Shown one piece after another: positions 25,377 to 32,798 of a stretch of 64,000 nucleotides of DNA. The stretch is from positions 62,001 through 126,000 of the forward strand of contig NZ_FWFD01000015.1 of NCBI RefSeq assembly GCF_900163795.1, given 5' to 3'. The stretch's first letter is position 1, and the number at the start of each line of letters is the position of its first letter. Source of the stretch: Vagococcus fluvialis bH819 (lineage in GTDB: Bacteria > Bacillota > Bacilli > Lactobacillales > Vagococcaceae). The notes below the pieces were generated by a model. The model was not told the DNA's origin and searched no databases. It worked only from the letters and a program-made list of their open reading frames with translations. A program made the position numbers and the translations under genes.

Positions 25377-26304
25377 ATGTTTTACTAACTGAAAAAATAA
25401 AAGAGAGATATTTTGCTAAAATAGCAAATACTATGAAAATAGCTATTAATAACGAAAGATAGCTAATTATTAAACCAAATATTTTCAAAAATGGATAGAG
25501 AGTTATTAAATAAGCACTCGATACTTTGATAGCAGTGGCACTAATAACCATTGGGAAAGTGAGTGCTGCTTGAGCAGGTGAAAAATCCGCTTTTAGAAAA
25601 GTTATTATGTTACTTAAAACCCAAAGGTAAAAAACTAACATCAAAATAATTTGCAAAAAAATTAAACCGGCTTGTTTATTTTGAATAACGGAAAAATAAC
25701 CAACTAAATTAAGTGCGACTGGTGCTGAAAAAATAGCAAGCGTTGCTTGTAATGGTTTTGGAATCGGCAATAAATGAGATCTTCTTATTATGATTGGCAA
25801 TAGAATAATAAAAGAAATAAAACCAAAGCCTAAGATAATTTTAGCAACAAAAATCAATATCGGTAGTTTGAATAAAGGCGCTGTGATTGCTGAAGCAACA
25901 AGCCCAACATAAACGACAAACCATGAGGGAAGCACGAAAGAAAGCTTTTTTTTCATAGCAAATGTAGCAGTAAAATATAGAATGAATAGAATATGCCCAA
26001 CAGTTGCTAATCCCCATAGTACAAGTGCTAAAGTTGTATTCCATTGAATTATTTGCTTAGTTAAAAGTGCTATTCCCATAAAAAAGGTGGGAAACGTAGC
26101 AGCAATAGTAACTTGACTTAACTGAGACTTAACTTCTTTTGGATCAATGAAAATTTTAAAAAAAACAGCAATTAAAATGACCATACTTAGAAAAGTAAAA
26201 ATAGACTTAAAAAAGAAAGTATCATCCAATAGGTTCGCAAGTCCTGCAAAACTTAATCCAACTGCCGATACTGGTAGTGGTAGCTTTATTAAGAGTTGTT
26301 TCAT
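25375..26304 (-). CDS. TDT family transporter (TehA/SLAC1-like)
   Basis: A 309-residue protein with about ten membrane helices and the N-terminal LPLPVSAVGLSFAGLANLL, a typical start of the tellurite-resistance/dicarboxylate transporter family. Relatives include TehA and plant SLAC1 anion channels, so a role in anion or organic-acid export is plausible; the substrate is unknown. Its ATG lies five bases after the stop of the preceding minus-strand gene, with GGAG inside that gene's end, so the two are co-transcribed. Confidence 0.8.
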   Translation of the reverse strand: MKQLLIKLPLPVSAVGLSFAGLANLLDDTFFFKSIFTFLSMVILIAVFFKIFIDPKEVKSQLSQVTIAATFPTFFMGIALLTKQIIQWNTTLALVLWGLATVGHILFILYFTATFAMKKKLSFVLPSWFVVYVGLVASAITAPLFKLPILIFVAKIILGFGFISFIILLPIIIRRSHLLPIPKPLQATLAIFSAPVALNLVGYFSVIQNKQAGLIFLQIILMLVFYLWVLSNIITFLKADFSPAQAALTFPMVISATAIKVSSAYLITLYPFLKIFGLIISYLSLLIAIFIVFAILAKYLSFIFSVSKT

Positions 26305-26309
26305 AGTTT

Positions 26310-26813
26310 TTATGACTCCATTTCTACACGTGGTTCAATTTTTGGTGCTGTTTTTGGATCAAGTTTACCTCGTTCAATTAATTCATTAACAACCCAAACA
26401 GCAACATTACCGGTGATTGCGATGCAATGTTGTCTACGTCCTTCAGATTTAAATTCATCTCCTTGCCATTTCCTAGTAATAACACGACAGCAACAAGAAC
26501 GATATTCTTCTTTGATATAATCATGTAATCCTTTTGAAATTTCGAACATTTCGGGATCCATGGGTTCACCACGTTTGCGGCCATAGACCATACCTAATCC
26601 AATTTGACCACCAGAAACAGCACCACATAGACATTGAGCTTTACCCATACCAATTGGGAATCCAGATGCTAAACGAACCACATCATCATCATAAGGTTTT
26701 CCTAAAACATCATTGATTGTTTCAACAACAGCTTCTGAACAATAATAAGTGCCAGATCTAAAATATTCTTCAGCCACATCTCTTACCATTTCTAGGTATT
26801 CCTCTTTTTCCAT
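26310..26813 (-). CDS. C_GCAxxG_C_C family redox protein
   Basis: A 167-residue protein. Family hallmarks are YYCSEAVVETINDVLG, the GAVSGG core after CLCGAVSGG, and paired cysteines in RSCCCRV near residue 108. These proteins are thought to bind metal or redox cofactors, but the reaction is unknown. The second ATG (26813) is preferred because AGGAGG lies nine bases upstream; the first ATG (26822) directly abuts that site. It is first in a two-gene minus-strand operon with the TDT transporter. Confidence 0.85.
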   Translation of the reverse strand: MEKEEYLEMVRDVAEEYFRSGTYYCSEAVVETINDVLGKPYDDDVVRLASGFPIGMGKAQCLCGAVSGGQIGLGMVYGRKRGEPMDPEMFEISKGLHDYIKEEYRSCCCRVITRKWQGDEFKSEGRRQHCIAITGNVAVWVVNELIERGKLDPKTAPKIEPRVEMES

Positions 26814-26927
26814 TCTACTCATCCTCCTACTTTTTATAAGTTCATGATATCACAATCTTTTTCGATAAAAACACTTACTTACTGATTTCTAAGAAAAAAA
26901 GCGGAATTATCATTGTGATTTTGTCTA

Positions 26928-26956
26928 TTTAACTAGAAATAATCCTATGATATACT
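26928..26956 (+). promoter_or_regulatory. Promoter of the serine hydrolase gene
   Basis: TTTAAC (26928-26933), a 17-base spacer and TATACT (26951-26956), with TGA just before the -10 box. The gene starts about 50 bases downstream. Confidence 0.55.
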
Positions 26957-27007
26957 AAAAACATAGGGAGTTTGAATTAATGTAAAAGGATAGAAAGTAG
27001 GGAGTAA

Positions 27008-28204
27008 GTGAAGAAAAAAGTAGTCGTGTTGTTAGTGTTGGTTATTATGTTAATTATTGTTTCAGGTTTATCTATAAAAAAAATAAAAGCTGCAAAAGAG
27101 ATTAAAGCAGAAAATATAGTAAGCAAGGATAAAGAACAATCATTAGTCAAAACAGAAGCTTCATCAGAAACTAAAAAAGAAGTGGTTTCTAAACAAAAAT
27201 CAATATTTGAAGAAGAAATGGTAGTGACCAAAGAGATATATCCTAGGAAAAAAGTCGACGGCTCTGAAATAAGTGAAGATGTTATGCCAATAGGGACAGT
27301 TGTCTCTGTTAAAGCAGTACCAAGTGATGATAAATGGGTCGAAGTTATTAGTGATCCTAAAAAAGGCTATATTGAAAAGGATATCCTTGAGTTTCGGGAA
27401 AAATATATTTCAGAAAGAGAACAGTCACGTAAAAAAGAATTATCCCCAGCTGAATTTAAAGAGTCGTTGGATGAGGCGTTAGTTGATTTTAAACAAAAAA
27501 ATGGTGGAGATATTACAATCTATGTAGAAACAGTAGATCATGACTTTATCTATAATTCTTATGCAGATGAAGTTCGTCGAACAGCAAGTAGTATTAAGTT
27601 AGCTTTCATTTCTTATGTGATGACCCTGGTTGATGATAAAAAAGTCGATTTAGACACAAAATTAACTTATACAGCTAATTATAAAATGGGTGGAACTGGT
27701 ATTATTCAGTTTGAACCAATAGGAACAGAATATTCGATTAAAGAGTTGGCTGAGCTTACAATCCGCTATAGTGATAATGTTGCTTATACGATGTTAGTTA
27801 ATTATATTGGTGAGCCTCAGTTCATTCAATTTTTATCAGAATTAGATCCGAATTCACCCAATAATCGCTATTTTTCAACGGCACATATCTTAACGAAATC
27901 GATGAATTATGTTTATGACCGTAAAGACAAAAGTGAGAATATAAAACTTATTTATGATTGGATGCAAGACAGTACATTTGATGACGGTGTTGCTGTAGGT
28001 CTTCCAGGAGTTGATGTGGTTCATAAAACAGGTTGGATGCCCATGTACATGGTGAGTAATGACATCTCCCTTGTTAAAGATAAAAAAACCCCTTATTATC
28101 TAACGATTATGACAGGTGGCTATGGGGAAGATTATAGTGAAAAATCGATCGGTGATTTAGCAAAAATTGTAGATAAGCATATGTTGAGATTAGATTATAA
28201 ATAA
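27008..28204 (+). CDS. Beta-lactamase-like serine hydrolase with SH3-like domain
   Basis: A 398-residue surface protein. The N-terminal membrane anchor (about residues 3-23) has no lipobox. A Lys/Glu-rich linker is followed by an SH3-like domain (about 65-120, with IGTVVSVKAVPSDDKWVEV) and then a class A beta-lactamase fold. Catalytic motifs are S194-SIK, S255-DN and K340-TG. A canonical class A Glu in the omega loop is not obvious, so it may be a cell-wall peptidase or penicillin-binding-type enzyme rather than an antibiotic hydrolase. GTG start with GGGAG upstream. It is monocistronic, ended by a strong terminator. Confidence 0.85.
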   Translation: MKKKVVVLLVLVIMLIIVSGLSIKKIKAAKEIKAENIVSKDKEQSLVKTEASSETKKEVVSKQKSIFEEEMVVTKEIYPRKKVDGSEISEDVMPIGTVVSVKAVPSDDKWVEVISDPKKGYIEKDILEFREKYISEREQSRKKELSPAEFKESLDEALVDFKQKNGGDITIYVETVDHDFIYNSYADEVRRTASSIKLAFISYVMTLVDDKKVDLDTKLTYTANYKMGGTGIIQFEPIGTEYSIKELAELTIRYSDNVAYTMLVNYIGEPQFIQFLSELDPNSPNNRYFSTAHILTKSMNYVYDRKDKSENIKLIYDWMQDSTFDDGVAVGLPGVDVVHKTGWMPMYMVSNDISLVKDKKTPYYLTIMTGGYGEDYSEKSIGDLAKIVDKHMLRLDYK

Positions 28205-28250
28205 AAAGCAGTAAAAATCTGATTGGTTCAGATTTTTACTGCTTTTTCAT
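28203..28250 (+). terminator. Terminator after the serine hydrolase
   Basis: AAAAAGCAGTAAAAATCTG (28203-28221) pairs perfectly with 28229-28247. The loop is seven bases and the 3' arm ends in TTTTT. The arms are symmetrical, so it could work in both directions. Confidence 0.9.
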
Positions 28251-28426
28251 ATTTGCCATTCATCATATGGAAGCATCAACTGTGGGGTATTTTTTCTAAT
28301 TTGGCACCAGTTGTTACGATTTTGGCAGGTGTACTAATTTTAGATGAACCAATAAAAAGTTATCAAATTATAGGGATGGGAATGATTATTCTGCCAATAT
28401 TTGTCATGAATATGATTCGAAAATAG
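28247..28426 (+). pseudogene. EamA/DMT transporter 3' remnant
   Basis: The last 43 codons read FSNLAPVVTILAGVLILDEP, which is the C-terminal half of an EamA permease. The expected upstream piece (IHHMEASTVGYF) lies in another frame, so a one-base insertion in the T-run near 28293-28298 breaks the gene. Everything 5' of 28247 is missing and replaced by the terminator of the serine hydrolase. It is a decayed, 5'-deleted transporter gene and not a functional 67-residue protein. Confidence 0.75.
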
Positions 28427-28648
28427 TGAGTTAGATAGTTAAAAATAAGAGGGTACTCAGGATGGGAAAATATTTACGAATGCCTTTTTATAACGATTAT
28501 AATTAAGAGGCGATTTTAATTAGTTTTTTACTTAAATATTAGGCTATTATGATTTTTATTTATAATTAGTATTGAAAAGTATATTATAAAAGAGTAGTAT
28601 ATAGTTGTAATCGCTACCAGATAAGGTAGTTTTATTTTTAAGTGCTAT

Positions 28649-28664
28649 TGTGATTTTTATCACA
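28649..28664. promoter_or_regulatory. CRP/FNR-type binding site upstream of preT
   Basis: TGTGATTTTTATCACA is a perfect TGTGA-N6-TCACA palindrome, the consensus of the CRP/FNR superfamily (ArcR and Flp proteins in Gram-positives). It sits 30 bases before the preT start, downstream of a possible promoter (TTGAAA at 28572, TAGTAT at 28595), which would suit repression; it could activate a promoter not recognised here. Confidence 0.65.
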
Positions 28665-28693
28665 TGTAATAAAATAAAGTGAGGATGCTGAAT

Positions 28694-29926
28694 ATGGATA
28701 ATAAATACTTAGAAGAAATGGAATCATCTTATTCAATGTTGACTATTATGGAAGAAGCTGAAAGGTGTCTGTTGTGTTTAGATGCACCTTGTTCTAAAGC
28801 TTGCCCAGCTGGAACAGACCCAGCAAAATTTATTCGGAGTGTCAGATTTAGAAATTTTAAAGGGGCAGCAGAAACTGTCAGAGAAAATAATGCGTTAGGT
28901 GCTATCTGTGCCTTAGTTTGCCCAACTGAAAAATATTGTGAAATGGGTTGTACAAGATCAGGTATTGATCGTCCGATTAATATTGGTGGCATTCAAAAAT
29001 TTGTAACTGATTTTGAACAACAAACAAAGATGGAAATTTTAACGAAAGGTCAAGCTAACGGAATGCATGTAGCAATTGTAGGAAGTGGACCATCCGGATT
29101 ACAAGCAGCAGCGTCTCTTCTTCAATTGGGCTATGATGTAACCATTTTTGAAAAAAGTCAAAAAGCGGGTGGCTATTTAAGATATGGCATTCCAGAGTAT
29201 CGGTTGCCGGATGCTATTGTTAACTATGAAATATTGAGGATAGTTAACTTGGGAGCTAATATTGTATACCAAACAACTATTGGAAAAGATATAACAATAG
29301 AAGAACTAAAAAATAAATATGATGGAGTTGTTCTAGCGATTGGTGCAAGTCAAGGAAAAACACTAGAAATGTTTAAAGAAAATGAAGTTGTTGAGACAGC
29401 TGTTTCTTTCCTATCAAGAGCAAGGGATAACCAAGGTGAAATAGAACTACCAGATAATGCACTTGTCATTGGTGGTGGAGATGTTGCAATGGATGTTATT
29501 ACATCATTAAAATTATTAGGAGTGCCACATGTAACAGACGTGGTTTATGAGGAGTTTTGTGAATTTAAAGCGTCTAAAAAAGAACTTGAAGGAGCTCAAA
29601 ATAAAGGTGTGACAATTATTGATGGTTACTATCCAATAATGGTAGAAGGAAATCGAGTGACTTTTAAACATCGTCATTTAAATAATGAATTAATGATAGA
29701 AGCAGAGAAGATTATCTTAGCTGTGGGACAAGAAGTAGATGCAGACAATCTGAACTTAGATATTAAGAATAATCAAATGTTGCAGTCAGGTTATCAAACA
29801 AAAGATAAAAAAGTATTTGTCACTGGAGATATTGTTCACGGTGATATGACAGTCGTTTGGGCTGTGAAAAAAGGAAAAGAAGTAGCTGCTGAAATACATG
29901 GGCTATTAGGAGGTAAAGGCGAATGA
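28694..29926 (+). CDS. preT: Dihydropyrimidine dehydrogenase flavoprotein subunit PreT
   Basis: A 410-residue homologue of the glutamate-synthase small chain. The N-terminal Fe-S region contains [16 protein letters not shown] and [14 protein letters not shown]. An FAD motif [14 protein letters not shown] lies near residue 118, and an NAD(P) motif [11 protein letters not shown] near 258. It would pass electrons between NAD(H) and the PreA subunit for reduction of uracil or thymine to the dihydro form. ATG 28694 has GAGG nine bases upstream; the ATG at 28685 is too close to it. Its stop overlaps the preA start (ATGA). A CRP/FNR-type site lies upstream. Confidence 0.88.
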   Translation: MDNKYLEEMESSYSMLTIMEEAERCLLCLDAPCSKACPAGTDPAKFIRSVRFRNFKGAAETVRENNALGAICALVCPTEKYCEMGCTRSGIDRPINIGGIQKFVTDFEQQTKMEILTKGQANGMHVAIVGSGPSGLQAAASLLQLGYDVTIFEKSQKAGGYLRYGIPEYRLPDAIVNYEILRIVNLGANIVYQTTIGKDITIEELKNKYDGVVLAIGASQGKTLEMFKENEVVETAVSFLSRARDNQGEIELPDNALVIGGGDVAMDVITSLKLLGVPHVTDVVYEEFCEFKASKKELEGAQNKGVTIIDGYYPIMVEGNRVTFKHRHLNNELMIEAEKIILAVGQEVDADNLNLDIKNNQMLQSGYQTKDKKVFVTGDIVHGDMTVVWAVKKGKEVAAEIHGLLGGKGE

Positions 29927-31173
29927 TTAATAAAGACTTATCCATTGATTTTTTAGGTGTAACATTTGATAATCCTTTCTGTTTATCATCCTCTCCAGTG
30001 GGAAATTGTTATGATATGTGTAAAAAAGCTTATGAAGTTGGTTGGGGCGGTGTTGTATTTAAAACGATTGGTCCTAAGCATTTTCTGATCGATGAAGTCT
30101 CGCCTCGATTTGATATTTTAACTAAAGAGGGGACGCCATTTGTTGGGTTTAAAAATATGGAACAAATTGCTGAACATTCTTTGGAAGAAAATCTGGCTGA
30201 CTTGAAAAAATTAAAGAAAGAATTTCCTGAAAAAGTATTGATTGCTTCAATAATGGGGACCAATGAAGAAGATTGGGAAGAGTTGGCTCGTTTAGTAGAA
30301 GAAGCTGGAGCTGACATGATTGAGATGAATCTCTCATGTCCGCAAATGACCTCTCATGCGATGGGGTCAGATGTCGGAACGAATCCTGATTTATGTCGTA
30401 ATTATTGCGCTGCAGTAAAAAGGGGATCAAAGCTTCCCATGATGGCTAAAATGACACCAAATGTAACTGATATGGTACCAGTTGCAAAAGCTTCTCTTGA
30501 AGGAGGAGCAGATGGCATTGCTACTATCAATACAATAAAATCAATTGCCAATATTGATTTACAACATAAAATTGGTTTACCAGCTGTTAATGGGAAATCA
30601 TCTATATCTGGGTATTCTGGAAAAGCAGTTAAACCAATCGCTTTAAGGTTTATGCAACAACTTAGAACAGCAGAAGGCTTGGAAGAATTACCTATCTCTG
30701 GTATTGGTGGAATCGAAACTTGGGAAGATGCAGCAGAGTTTATTTTACTAGGAGCCTCAACATTACAAGTCACAACTGGTATTATGCAATATGGCTACCG
30801 AATTGTAGAAGATATGAAAAATGGTTTAATGCATTATATGGAAGAACAAGGTGTGGATAGATTAGAAGATTTAGTTGGATTAGCAACTAAAAATATTATC
30901 CCAGCTGAAGAATTGGATCGTGATTATAAAGTTTACCCAGTGATTGATTTGGATAAATGTATTGCATGTGGTCGTTGTTATATTTCTTGTTATGATGGTG
31001 CTCATCAAGCGATTGTATGGGATGATGAAAATCGCGTACCACATTGTAATACAGATAAATGTGTCGGCTGTCATTTGTGTACACTAGTTTGTCCTGTTGG
31101 AGCAATAAGCAAAGGTAGAGTCGAAATGAAACCAGGTCGAACAGGTAAAGCATCAGATAAAGTTATTATTTAA
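29923..31173 (+). CDS. preA: Dihydropyrimidine dehydrogenase catalytic subunit PreA
   Basis: A 416-residue protein. Residues 1-310 form a dihydroorotate-dehydrogenase-like FMN barrel ([46 protein letters not shown]). The C-terminus carries two [4Fe-4S] motifs, [14 protein letters not shown] and [14 protein letters not shown]. It overlaps preT by four bases, indicating coupled translation. With PreT it forms the NAD-dependent dihydropyrimidine dehydrogenase. No dihydropyrimidinase or beta-ureidopropionase gene is near, so the pathway stops at dihydrouracil here or continues elsewhere. Confidence 0.92.
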   Translation: MINKDLSIDFLGVTFDNPFCLSSSPVGNCYDMCKKAYEVGWGGVVFKTIGPKHFLIDEVSPRFDILTKEGTPFVGFKNMEQIAEHSLEENLADLKKLKKEFPEKVLIASIMGTNEEDWEELARLVEEAGADMIEMNLSCPQMTSHAMGSDVGTNPDLCRNYCAAVKRGSKLPMMAKMTPNVTDMVPVAKASLEGGADGIATINTIKSIANIDLQHKIGLPAVNGKSSISGYSGKAVKPIALRFMQQLRTAEGLEELPISGIGGIETWEDAAEFILLGASTLQVTTGIMQYGYRIVEDMKNGLMHYMEEQGVDRLEDLVGLATKNIIPAEELDRDYKVYPVIDLDKCIACGRCYISCYDGAHQAIVWDDENRVPHCNTDKCVGCHLCTLVCPVGAISKGRVEMKPGRTGKASDKVII

Positions 31174-31179
31174 ACAGAG

Positions 31180-31341
31180 TGGTGAAAATAGCGTTTAGCT
31201 CCAAGCAGCTGGAGGAAATAAAAAATAATCGATGCACTTTTCGATTAATTTTTATTTTTGAAGTTACCGAAAGGAGCTACCATTTGAACCCGGACTATAT
31301 CAGGATGGTGAAAAAGCCGTTTTACGCCTAGTAATTGGAGG
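31180..31341 (+). repeat. Structured intergenic element with two 36-base repeats
   Basis: Copies at 31180-31215 and 31306-31341 match at 26 of 36 positions, beginning TGGTGAAAA and ending TGGAGG. Between them TAGCTCC (31196-31202) can pair with GGAGCTA (31273-31279), and ACCAT (31279-31283) with ATGGT (31305-31309), so the whole stretch can fold. Nothing coding was seen in this interval after preA. Confidence 0.6.
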
Positions 31342-31357
31342 GAGAACGGCTTTTTGT
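31312..31357 (+). terminator. Terminator after preA
   Basis: AAGCCGTTTT and AGAACGGCTT arms enclose the second repeat copy and are followed by TTTTG. It ends the preTA transcript. Confidence 0.75.
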
Positions 31358-31384
31358 TTATCTTATTATTTTATAATAACTAAA

Positions 31385-31414
31385 TTGACAGAATCTAGGT
31401 CTAAAGAGTAGACT
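31385..31414 (+). promoter_or_regulatory. Promoter of the tautomerase gene
   Basis: TTGACA (31385-31390), an 18-base spacer and TAGACT (31409-31414). AAAGGAG precedes the ATG at 31447. Confidence 0.6.
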
Positions 31415-31446
31415 AGTTAAATAAAAGAGTATAAAGGAGAATTGTT

Positions 31447-31626
31447 ATGCCAATCGTTCATATTGAATTATTAGAGGGTCGCACTCAAGAACAAAAAAAT
31501 GAGATGGTTAAAGAAGTAACAGCAGCTATCGTTAAAACAACAGGTGCTAATGAAGAGGCTGTTCATATCGTCATTACAGATATGGAAAAAGGTAATTACG
31601 CTGTGGGTGGAAAAACAAAAGGTTAA
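31447..31626 (+). CDS. 4-oxalocrotonate tautomerase family protein
   Basis: A 59-residue protein beginning MPIVHIELLEGRTQEQK. Removal of Met exposes the catalytic Pro1 of the tautomerase superfamily, and the internal EAVHIVITDMEKGNYAVGG matches the usual C-terminal beta strand and active-site loop. Relatives catalyse keto-enol tautomerisation, often of unknown substrates in Firmicutes (YwhB/DmpI-like). AAAGGAG lies nine bases upstream and a TTGACA promoter precedes it. It is probably expressed alone. Confidence 0.88.
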   Translation: MPIVHIELLEGRTQEQKNEMVKEVTAAIVKTTGANEEAVHIVITDMEKGNYAVGGKTKG

Positions 31627-31728
31627 TGTAAGTCAATTAATTTAAAATTAATGAGTAGAATTATTAAAAAAGTTGTGATAAAATTATAAAGATGTCAATT
31701 AGTTTAGTAGAGATGAGGAGAATATAAT

Positions 31729-31965
31729 ATGTATCAACTCTTATTAACCGTTATGCTTATTTTATCAGTACTAATTATTATTGCTGTAATGATGCAACCA
31801 AGTAAACAAAACAGTGCGGCGAGTGCTTTTTCAGGCGGAGCCAGTGAATTGTTTGGAAAAACAAAAGCAAGAGGGTTTGAAGCCTTCATGCAAAAAGCAA
31901 CTGCTGTTTTAGGTGTTGCTTGGGTGGCTATTGCAATCGCATTAGCTTTTCTATCATCAAAATAA
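31729..31965 (+). CDS. secG: Preprotein translocase subunit SecG
   Basis: A 78-residue membrane subunit of the SecYEG channel. Two hydrophobic segments (about residues 3-22 and 55-75) flank a polar loop with SKQNSAASAFSGGASELFGKTKARG, the conserved SecG signature. GAGGAG lies upstream of the ATG. It begins the conserved secG-est-rnr-smpB group, which in related Firmicutes lies near enolase. Confidence 0.93.
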   Translation: MYQLLLTVMLILSVLIIIAVMMQPSKQNSAASAFSGGASELFGKTKARGFEAFMQKATAVLGVAWVAIAIALAFLSSK

Positions 31966-31975
31966 GTAAGTGTAT

Positions 31976-32006
31976 AGTCTCCTGTTATGACAGGGGACTT
32001 TTTTAT
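31976..32006 (+). terminator. Terminator after secG
   Basis: AGTCTCCTGT and ACAGGGGACT (31990-31999) form a stem with a TATG loop, followed by TTTTTT. Some read-through to est is likely because the gene group is conserved. Confidence 0.8.
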
Positions 32007-32046
32007 TGGTACAATGTAGAAAAGATTGATAGTAAGGACGATGCAT

Positions 32047-32796
32047 ATGTTACCAACGGAACTTTATTTTAAAAATGGAAAAAGAGCGATTCTCTTATTA
32101 CACGCCTATACCGGAAGTCCAAATGATGTCAGGATGCTGGCTCGAAAACTAGAAAGAGCAGGCTATACTGTTTTGGCACCATTATTTTCTGGGCATGGTA
32201 CGAACGATCCTATGAATATATTAAATATAACGCCACAAACTTGGTATGAAGATGGAAAAAAAGCTTTGTATCAATTAAAAAATGACGGATTTGAAGAAAT
32301 AGCAGTTTTTGGTTTATCAATGGGTGGTTTATTCGCTATGAAATTAATCGAAGACTATCCAGAAGAATTTGTTGCAGGAGGGGCATTTTGTTCACCGTTG
32401 AATCCAGGGAGTGAGCAACAAATATATCCCAATTTTTTAAAGTATTGTGAGTTTATGTATAAAAAAACAAGTACATCACCAAGTGAATTACAACAAAAAT
32501 TAGATATGATAAAAGAACCTTTAAAAAATCAACTTCAAGCAATATTAGAAGTGACAAGTAAAACTTCAAAAAAATTAGGTATAATTAAGCTACCTATTTT
32601 CCTAGCACAATCAGCTTTAGATGAGATGATTGACAGTCAAGGAGTTTACGAAGTTGCTAAGAACTTAAAACAAACATCTCATGAAATTCACTGGTATCCG
32701 AACAGTACTCATGTTATTACTGTTAGCAAGGATCGCCAGTTGTTTGAAGAAGATGTACAGGCCTTTTTAAATCATATCCCATGGAAGAAGGAATGA
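32047..32796 (+). CDS. est: Carboxylesterase, alpha/beta hydrolase
   Basis: A 249-residue cytosolic esterase of the Est30/YvaK type. Nucleophile S91 is in GLSMGG, the oxyanion region is LLHAYTGSP, the acid is in QSALDEMID and the His in NSTHVI near the C-terminus. TAAGGA lies eight bases before the second ATG (32047); the ATG at 32041 is too near. Its end overlaps the rnr ribosome site, a conserved coupling. The natural substrate is probably short acyl esters. Confidence 0.88.
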   Translation: MLPTELYFKNGKRAILLLHAYTGSPNDVRMLARKLERAGYTVLAPLFSGHGTNDPMNILNITPQTWYEDGKKALYQLKNDGFEEIAVFGLSMGGLFAMKLIEDYPEEFVAGGAFCSPLNPGSEQQIYPNFLKYCEFMYKKTSTSPSELQQKLDMIKEPLKNQLQAILEVTSKTSKKLGIIKLPIFLAQSALDEMIDSQGVYEVAKNLKQTSHEIHWYPNSTHVITVSKDRQLFEEDVQAFLNHIPWKKE

Positions 32797-32798
32797 TT

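Noticed and set aside
28223-28426. Intact 67-residue membrane protein
   Set aside because: It starts inside the serine hydrolase terminator and is the frameshifted C-terminus of an EamA transporter.
30402-30773. Minus-strand ORF of 123 residues inside preA
   Set aside because: It is fully antisense to a clear enzyme gene, and its composition is the mirror of conserved codons.
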